Notes under the pieces: generated by a model | The model's input: the letters and a program-made list of their open reading frames with translations, nothing else | Databases searched by the model: none | What the model was told of the DNA's origin: nothing | Translations under genes and position numbers: made by a program | Assembly: GCF_040566545.1 (NCBI RefSeq) | Contig: NZ_JBEWZI010000020.1 | Coordinates: 1 to 64,000 of the forward strand | DNA length: 64,000 nucleotides | Source: Uliginosibacterium flavum | Lineage (GTDB): Bacteria > Pseudomonadota > Gammaproteobacteria > Burkholderiales > Rhodocyclaceae | Direction of reading: 5' to 3' | Shown: positions 58,981 to 64,000 of the stretch, in pieces | Layout of the letters: every line of letters starts with the position of its first letter | Numbering within the stretch: position 1 is the first letter of the stretch

Positions 58981-60311
58981 TCAACGCCACTTACATCAAT
59001 ATCCAGCGGATAGTGGGAGGCGGCAGGCGCAATGCTGGCGGATTTTCCGCCGTTCTGGCCGAGCAGACGCCAGACGCTGACCATGCCCTTGCCCTTCAGG
59101 CGCAGCGTCACAGGGTCTTCAAAAACGAAACGGTATTTCAGGCGCGCAAAGGTCGTCGCGTCGCATTGGATGCAGCTCGGGTGGCTTTCCGACGAGATCC
59201 GGCTGGCCAGATTCACCGTGTCGCCCCACAGGTCGTAAATGAACTTCTTGCGTCCTACCACGCCTGCCACGACCGGCCCGGTGCCGATGCCGATTCGTAC
59301 TTGCAGGCTGCGCCCGTGTAGTGCCGAATCCTCCGCTAGCCAGTCACGCATGTGCAGAGCCAGATCGGCAATTGCCGCGCACGGATCCTTGCTGTTCTCG
59401 TTCAGTCCCCCTGCCACCATGTAGGCATCACCGATGGTTTTGATCTTTTCCAGCCCGCGCACACCTGCCATGTCATCAAACTTGCCGAACACATGGTTGA
59501 GCAATGCAAACACCTCGGTTGGCGGCATGCCGGCGGCCAGTTCGGTGAAGTTTACGATGTCTGCGAACATCACCGTGGCTTCCGCAAAGCCATCCGCAAT
59601 CGTCTCGTCCGAAGCTTTCAGTCGTGCCGCCACGGGTGCCGGCAGCACGTTCAGCAACAGGCGCTCGGAGCGGGCCTGTTCAACCTCCAGCCGCGCATGG
59701 GCCTCTTCCAGCATCGCCTGGGTGTGATTGCGTTCGCGGATCGCAAAGCGCAGGAACAGATACACCATGGTCGAAATCGTCGCGAAGTTCAGTGCGAAAA
59801 ATAGCACCGATACCTTGCGCGGCACGCTGCTGGTAACCATGCCGAAATCGGCCAGAAAATAATCCGCCCCGCCGGTGATCAGGGTCAGCACCAGATAGGC
59901 CGTAAACCAGGGCATCGACTCGCGCACCCCCAGACACAACAAGGCGCACACCGGTGCCAGCATGCCCCACAAGATCAGACCCGAAGCCGCAATGAAATCG
60001 CCGAGCGCCCATTGCGCAATGAAGGGGAAGAACAACAGGATCGCCAGTTGCGTGATGCGGAACAGATCGAAATTGCCCCAGCGCGCGAAGACCAGCAGAT
60101 TCAGCGCAACGACGATCTGCAGGTAAAACGGCAAGGACGCCGACAACTGCGGCCCCAGTGCCCAGTAAATCAACAACCAGATCGCCCCGGCAATGCTCAC
60201 CAGCCCGCTGATGAACACCAGCAGCGACTTCTGCAGGCGCAACTCCTCGCTGTCGCCGAGCTCGATGCAGGCGGTGCGCAGGCGGTGGAGGAGGGAGGGT
60301 TTGTTGGGCAT
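58977..60311 (-). CDS. Membrane class III adenylate cyclase
   Basis: A 444-residue protein with about six membrane helices (residues about 30-190) and a cytoplasmic coiled-coil linker (about 195-225). The C-terminal cyclase domain has metal-binding Asp251 in MFADIVNFT and Asp295 in IGDAYM, adenine-specifying Lys291 and Asp360 (EKIKTIGD; YDLWGDT), and transition-state residues Asn367 and Arg371 (VNLASR). All catalytic residues needed for ATP to cyclic AMP are present. ATG 60311 lies five bases after the pseudopilin stop; a longer form from GTG 60503 would overlap that gene and is less likely. It ends the pseudopilin operon. Confidence 0.85.
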   Translation of the reverse strand: MPNKPSLLHRLRTACIELGDSEELRLQKSLLVFISGLVSIAGAIWLLIYWALGPQLSASLPFYLQIVVALNLLVFARWGNFDLFRITQLAILLFFPFIAQWALGDFIAASGLILWGMLAPVCALLCLGVRESMPWFTAYLVLTLITGGADYFLADFGMVTSSVPRKVSVLFFALNFATISTMVYLFLRFAIRERNHTQAMLEEAHARLEVEQARSERLLLNVLPAPVAARLKASDETIADGFAEATVMFADIVNFTELAAGMPPTEVFALLNHVFGKFDDMAGVRGLEKIKTIGDAYMVAGGLNENSKDPCAAIADLALHMRDWLAEDSALHGRSLQVRIGIGTGPVVAGVVGRKKFIYDLWGDTVNLASRISSESHPSCIQCDATTFARLKYRFVFEDPVTLRLKGKGMVSVWRLLGQNGGKSASIAPAASHYPLDIDVSGVD

Positions 60312-60316
60312 GCGGG

Positions 60317-61222
60317 CTAGCCACCGCTTGAGGATGTTGAACTGCCTCCGGAGGAGCTGGAACCCGCTCCCGAGCTTGAGCCAGAACTGGAGCTTGAACT
60401 TGAACTGCTGGTTGAGTTGTTGCAGGTATCCGTTGAGCCAGAGTGCGGGATGCAATAGCCAGCGCTTGAAATGGTCCGGAAAAGGATGAAACGGGACATC
60501 CACACAAAGCGGTCGTCGAAATTCTTTTCCGGGTTACTCGGGCTCGAAACTTCGTCGTGGGAGACTAGGATGCGTGCCGCAGGAGGGATGCTTGGTGCAG
60601 GGGTTGGTGTGTTGGCAGTTTCATCCGGGTTGGCTGCAATAACACCGGGTTGATCGCTGGCTGGTTGCGGTACACGCTGGAAGCTGATGCCGTAGTGCCC
60701 GTTGGGCCCGTGCGACCAAAGTGCGAATGCCGTTGCAGTGTCTGTGACAACGGGATTTCCGCTGGCGCTTGATGTGCGCAGCTTGAGGGTTCCTCCAGTA
60801 TCAAGGGCGAAGTTTGTGATTCCGGCCGTGATGGGGGGCAAGGTGAGCGCATAGGTCACTTCATAACTGAGGTATTGACCCCAACCGTCCACTCCACTGA
60901 TGCTTAAATCACGCGACGGTACAATTCCTCGGTTCGCGCCGCTGCCGCAGCCAGGAAGCGCAGTTCCAAACTTTGTATCATCACTCTCTGTCGGGCTGGC
61001 AGGGCAGGGTAAATAGCCGTGACTGGCAGCAAAACCCAGCAAAGCTTGAGTTGCTTCGTCCATGGCGGCTTTCGTTTCCGCAAAGCGTGCGCGCTCGTTC
61101 TGAATGCGCAGCATGGAAATACCACCAATCATCAGAAAGGCGATCACCGTCAGTGAGATTGCAATCTCAATCAGCGTAAAACCTGAAGTCCGGAGCGCTT
61201 GGCCGTGCCTGGCCCTTGTCAT
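60317..61222 (-). CDS. Type IV pilin-like pseudopilin with Ser/Gly-rich tail
   Basis: A 301-residue prepilin-like protein. A short basic leader (MTRARHGQALRTSG) ends in the prepilin peptidase site G|FTLIEIAISLTVIAF, with the conserved Glu at position 5 of the mature chain. The hydrophobic helix is followed by an N-terminal helix (RARFAETKAAMDEATQALLG) and a globular part with paired Cys (YLPCPAS; LPGCGSGAN; GYCIPHSGSTDTC). The last 40 residues are an extreme low-complexity Ser/Gly tail, which is odd for a pilin. ATG 61222 overlaps the preceding gene's stop (ATGA). It probably forms part of a pilus-like or secretion filament. Confidence 0.83.
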   Translation of the reverse strand: MTRARHGQALRTSGFTLIEIAISLTVIAFLMIGGISMLRIQNERARFAETKAAMDEATQALLGFAASHGYLPCPASPTESDDTKFGTALPGCGSGANRGIVPSRDLSISGVDGWGQYLSYEVTYALTLPPITAGITNFALDTGGTLKLRTSSASGNPVVTDTATAFALWSHGPNGHYGISFQRVPQPASDQPGVIAANPDETANTPTPAPSIPPAARILVSHDEVSSPSNPEKNFDDRFVWMSRFILFRTISSAGYCIPHSGSTDTCNNSTSSSSSSSSSGSSSGAGSSSSGGSSTSSSGG

Positions 61223-62391
61223 TTGCATTGGATTTCGCCGCTCGACAGCTGAGTCGTGCATTTGTAGGGAGGGGTCGTGTTGAGCGATATAGATAGCGTC
61301 TGATCGTCTTTGTTGTACTGGATGAGATCGTACCAGCCATTGTGGCAGAGCCAGAATGGCGGGGTGTTCAATGAGCTGTCTGCGCTGTGAGTTTGAACCG
61401 GGCAGCTTCCTGCTGTGAGCGCTGCGTCATTTTTGTCGCGATAGAGCGTGCACCAGCCCTTGATCATTTCTTTGTCATCAAGCGACAGTCCTTGCTCCAG
61501 TTGAGGATCGTAATGCTGCAAATCCAGTTTGAAGCTGGCAAGCACTTGCGAGCATTTTTCAATTTGATCGCAGCCTCCGAGCGCAAGATCGAAGGCATCC
61601 ACCAAACTTGATTTGCTGAGATCTGCGTTGCGGATGCTGCTGATAGAGGTGGACGTCGGGTAGTTTGCAGTCAATGACCTAGCGCAAGACAGACTCAGCG
61701 GTTCCAGAACCCGCTTCAGTGTGGGCCGCAGCAATTCGTTCATGGAAATTGGGCGGACGTCGAACGTCTGAGAAACCGTATTTACGGTTTTGTCACCAGT
61801 GCTTGCATCCAGATAGCTTGCGATGCTACCTGATGAGCACGTGCTGCCCGTCGTCCACGTTCTGACTTGCCCTGCCGTGGCGGGCAGAGGGGATATCAGC
61901 AAGGCTGGGTATGCATTCCCTTCAAGCCATAAGCTTTGCGTTTTGTCGGTGGGTGCGCTGGCGCTTACAGGAAATTCGCTGCGATTGATGGTGCTGACGG
62001 GCGTGCGCATGGGCATGTAAAGCAGCATCCACAGGCAGTCGTTGCCGCCGTTTTTTGGGGCATCGATCCCTAGTGTTTTCCATGGGACGCGACCAATGAT
62101 TTTTACTGTGGTGTTGCCGAGCGGAAAAGCTTTGCTTGAGATTGAACAATCAGCCACGGCTGTACCGGCCTCGGTTACAGGACAAGGGAGTGCGCCTGGT
62201 GTGTTGCTCTGGGTTTGTGCATAGGCCAGCAAGGCTTCCTTGGCTGTCGTCAGGGCCTGGCTGGTTTGGACTGTGTGGCGTTGTTCTGAAACGCCGCCTC
62301 CGCCTAGTCCTCGAATCCACCATGCCGCGCCGATGGCCAGCATCAGCGCCAGAACGGCGACAAGCACATACCCCTGCTCCCCGCGCCTCAC
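61219..62391 (-). CDS. Large minor pseudopilin-like protein (PilX/GspK-type)
   Basis: A 390-residue protein with a prepilin-like start (MRRGEQGYVLVAVLALMLAI). The hydrophobic helix begins just after the basic leader and Gly, but the mature position-5 Glu is not present; such variants occur in minor pseudopilins. The rest is a large Cys-containing domain (LPCPVTEAG; CLWMLLYMP; CARSLTANY; GGCDQIEKC) with several likely disulfides. GTG 62391 overlaps the stop of the MshK-like gene (GTGA), and its stop overlaps the next pseudopilin. Large size suggests a tip or adaptor role as for GspK or PilX/PilY1 systems. Confidence 0.75.
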   Translation of the reverse strand: MRRGEQGYVLVAVLALMLAIGAAWWIRGLGGGGVSEQRHTVQTSQALTTAKEALLAYAQTQSNTPGALPCPVTEAGTAVADCSISSKAFPLGNTTVKIIGRVPWKTLGIDAPKNGGNDCLWMLLYMPMRTPVSTINRSEFPVSASAPTDKTQSLWLEGNAYPALLISPLPATAGQVRTWTTGSTCSSGSIASYLDASTGDKTVNTVSQTFDVRPISMNELLRPTLKRVLEPLSLSCARSLTANYPTSTSISSIRNADLSKSSLVDAFDLALGGCDQIEKCSQVLASFKLDLQHYDPQLEQGLSLDDKEMIKGWCTLYRDKNDAALTAGSCPVQTHSADSSLNTPPFWLCHNGWYDLIQYNKDDQTLSISLNTTPPYKCTTQLSSGEIQCK

Positions 62392-62816
62392 GGCTTCTTC
62401 CCCTCAGCCTGTTCCGGCGTCAGCCGGATCTGTTCGCCCACCTTCAACTCCACCGTCTTGCCTTCGCCGACAAACACGCGTGCGGAGCGCTCGCCGTAGC
62501 TGGCGACGGGGGCGTGGCTGCTGTGGGCCTGGCCGTTGATCCAGACGGTGCTGCGGCCGCTGGAGCGGCGCACGATGCCTTGCAGGGCGATGGTGTCGGA
62601 TTCCTGTTCGTGGCTGATGCGGGCGTTGCGGCGTCGCAGTTCATCGAGTACGGCACGCTGTTGCGGGGTGTGGAAGAGGCGGCCGAGGCTCTGCTCGGAG
62701 ACCCGCTCCGGTTGGGCTTCTGCAGCCTGCCCCCATGCATAGCCGCAGCAGGCAAGGCTCGCGCAGGCGATGGCCTGAAGAGTGAGTCTGATCGCGGCTG
62801 TACGGGTAGGGGTCAT
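62388..62816 (-). CDS. MshK-like pilus biogenesis protein
   Basis: A 142-residue exported protein. A signal peptide or anchor (TRTAAIRLTLQAIACASLAC, about 4-24) is followed by a Glu/Gln/Arg-rich helix and a small beta-rich C-terminal domain (TIALQGIVRRSSGRSTVWIN; ARVFVGEGKTVELKVGEQIR; LTPEQAEGKK). The gene order after a PilO-like gene and the ...GIVRR...TVWINGQ pattern resemble MshK, a MSHA-pilus assembly protein. ATG 62816 overlaps the PilO-like stop (ATGA), and its own stop overlaps the next gene. Identity by pattern only. Confidence 0.65.
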   Translation of the reverse strand: MTPTRTAAIRLTLQAIACASLACCGYAWGQAAEAQPERVSEQSLGRLFHTPQQRAVLDELRRRNARISHEQESDTIALQGIVRRSSGRSTVWINGQAHSSHAPVASYGERSARVFVGEGKTVELKVGEQIRLTPEQAEGKKP

Positions 62817-63439
62817 GGTTGTTTGAGATTGGCTGTGGCGGCGGGGGCTTGCACCGTTATCCAGTCTAGTTCGCATTCGGCGGCGAGGCGGGCGTTGCCT
62901 TGATCGGCGGCGCCTGCCAGTTCGCTGAGGCTGCATTTGCGGGGCTGGACGATGGCGCCGCTGATGTTGCGCAGGTCGTCGAGGACGCGCAGCAGATCGC
63001 CTTCGTGCAGCAGTTGCAGGCTGAGTTTCATCTGGCTGGCTTTGCTGGCGAACTGGCCGGCGGCATCGAGTTTGGCGAGTTCGCGTTGCGGGGCGAGGCT
63101 GAATTCGAGTTTGCCGAGGCGGCGAGTCTGGCCGATGTTGCGCAGGGCGTTGGCCCAGTCCAGGCGGTTCTCGGCACCGATCAGGCCTTGCTGGTGCAGT
63201 TGGTCGAAACGCGCGATGGTCTGGCGGATGGTGGGTTCATCGGCCTGGGCTTTTTGATAGCGCTGATGCAGGGCCTGGGCGGCGCTGCGGGCGCTGTCGT
63301 GTTCGCGCTGGGCGTGCTTGAGTTGTTGTTGCGAGGCCCACAGAAGTCCGCCGCCAAGGGCGATGAGGACGACGGCGACGAGCACGCTGAGGCTGAGCTG
63401 GCGGGCGCTTTTTTGTGCAAGAAGAGGGCGGCTGTTCAT
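62813..63439 (-). CDS. PilO/MshJ-like inner-membrane pilus assembly protein
   Basis: A 208-residue bitopic protein. One membrane helix (about 15-36, LSLSVLVAVVLIALGGGLLW) is followed by a long coiled coil (about 38-85, LKHAQREHDSARSAAQALHQ; KAQADEPTIRQTIARFDQLH) and a periplasmic alpha/beta domain (LGKLEFSLAPQREL; MKLSLQLLHEGDLLRVLDDL; CELDWITVQ), the PilO fold pattern. PilO-type proteins link the inner-membrane platform of type IV pili or MSHA to the secretin. It overlaps both neighbours by ATGA and so is translationally coupled. Confidence 0.75.
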   Translation of the reverse strand: MNSRPLLAQKSARQLSLSVLVAVVLIALGGGLLWASQQQLKHAQREHDSARSAAQALHQRYQKAQADEPTIRQTIARFDQLHQQGLIGAENRLDWANALRNIGQTRRLGKLEFSLAPQRELAKLDAAGQFASKASQMKLSLQLLHEGDLLRVLDDLRNISGAIVQPRKCSLSELAGAADQGNARLAAECELDWITVQAPAATANLKQP

Positions 63440-64000
63440 GGCTGCTTCTCCGGGCTGATGAGCAGGCGCAGCTTGAATTCGGGGCGCTTGTTGGGGGTAT
63501 CGGCGCCGCTGCGCAGGGTTTTGTCGGACTCGACATCGAAGGGCAGGTTGAGCAGGCTGAGCTCGTCGCCTTGGGCACGCACGGCAGCGGCGAAGGCGCG
63601 GATGCGGATGATGGCGGCGCGCGGGTCGGCGGCGGCGCTCAGCGGCAGGGCAGCATCAAGGGTGGCGCTGACTGTGCCGGAGGCGTCGTCGGCTTGTTGC
63701 CAGTCGATGCGCAGGACGTCGACATCGGGGTAATCGTCAAGAACATGTGCGAGGCGGCGCAGGGCGTCGGCCGGGTCGGCGCGGCGGGCGGCAAGCTGAT
63801 CAATGCCATTGACGACGCTGTGCAGGGATTCGAGGGAGGTGGGCAGTTGCGGCAGGGTGGCGAGCAATTGCTGGTAGCGTAATTCCTCTTGCTGGCTTTC
63901 GGCCTGCAGGGCTGCGCCTTGCTGCCACAGGCTGCGGCTGGCCAGATGATTGTTGAGGGCCAGGCAGAGCAGCACGCCGGCGGCAATCGCGCCGCCCCAC
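63436..64000 (-). CDS. PilN-like pilus assembly protein, truncated by window edge
   Basis: The 5' end lies beyond base 64000, and about 187 residues are visible. A hydrophobic segment (GGAIAAGVLLCLALN) at the window edge is followed by a coiled-coil helix (WQQGAALQAESQQEELRYQQ) and a periplasmic domain (LHSVVNGIDQLAARRADPAD; VDVLRIDWQQADDASGTVSA). The order before a PilO-like gene, and the bitopic layout, suggest PilN or MshI-type function in the inner-membrane alignment complex. Its stop overlaps the PilO-like start. The rest of the operon presumably continues upstream, outside the window. Confidence 0.65.
   Translation of the reverse strand, partial: WGGAIAAGVLLCLALNNHLASRSLWQQGAALQAESQQEELRYQQLLATLPQLPTSLESLHSVVNGIDQLAARRADPADALRRLAHVLDDYPDVDVLRIDWQQADDASGTVSATLDAALPLSAAADPRAAIIRIRAFAAAVRAQGDELSLLNLPFDVESDKTLRSGADTPNKRPEFKLRLLISPEKQP

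Noticed and set aside
60312..60503. GTG start at 60503 for the cyclase, adding 64 residues
   Set aside because: It would overlap the pseudopilin gene, and the extra residues are a by-product of the Ser/Gly repeat read in another frame; ATG 60311 fits operon spacing.

Overview
The window is about 60% GC and looks like a free-living beta-proteobacterial (Rhodocyclales/Neisseriales-like) chromosome. This is inferred from gene content: PP0621-pilS-pilR-ampD order, histone H1-like PAKKA protein, TRAP transporter, MshK/PilO-like pilus genes, cbpA-cbpM, maeB, etfBA and dsbB. I see no rRNA, tRNA, CRISPR array, phage or IS transposase. Gene density is high. Many intergenic gaps carry short dispersed repeats of several families: REP-like palindromes, a composite repeat with three copies, and three different heptamer tandem arrays.

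Layout. 0-5 kb: membrane CHASE-PAS-GGDEF protein, 5'-nucleotidase, gabD-type dehydrogenase, repeat island. 5-13.6 kb: the least familiar block. It holds a YegD-type Hsp70, an exported fusion of NodB deacetylase, caspase-like domain, EF-hand and TPRs, a GT4 glycosyltransferase, then a stand-alone J-domain protein followed by three unrecognised proteins. 13.7-20 kb: two exported Arg/Asp-rich proteins, a secreted clan GH-A glycosidase, an AT-rich orphan gene, thpR, an acyltransferase and many palindromic repeats. 20-25 kb: soluble histidine kinase and a TRAP transporter (dctQMP). 25-30 kb: small lipoprotein, rlmD, YccA-like protein, cbpA-cbpM and an HPD-less J-like membrane protein. 30-35 kb: a Cpx-like two-component system divergent from a Spy/CpxP-like protein, an EF-hand protein behind a structured leader, and mtnA carrying REP-like sequence inside its coding region. 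35-42 kb: PP0621, pilS, pilR, ampD, an AT-rich gap, the H1-like repeat protein and a lytic transglycosylase. 42-50 kb: aminotransferase, maeB, pbpG, dsbB, a polyferredoxin membrane protein, an EF-hand protein and a TetR regulator. 50-54 kb: etfB-etfA-small ORF, HD-GYP protein, small proteins. 54-58.7 kb: a histidine kinase coupled to a periplasmic binding protein, an unknown protein, a membrane protein and a rhomboid. 59-64 kb: a minus-strand operon entering from beyond the window (PilN-like, PilO-like, MshK-like, two pseudopilins) ending in a membrane adenylate cyclase.

Themes. Signalling is prominent: a c-di-GMP synthase-type and an HD-GYP-type protein, a cAMP synthase-type cyclase, and four histidine kinases, of which two lack an adjacent response regulator. 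Protein quality control recurs: YegD, three J or J-like proteins, CbpM, and a Cpx-like envelope stress set. The best candidates for undescribed biology are the NodB-caspase-EF-TPR fusion with its Hsp70/J-domain neighbourhood, the REP-like insertion in mtnA, the alternative-hairpin leader at 33.3 kb, and the cyclase inside a pseudopilin operon. All functional statements come from reading motifs; no database search was possible.
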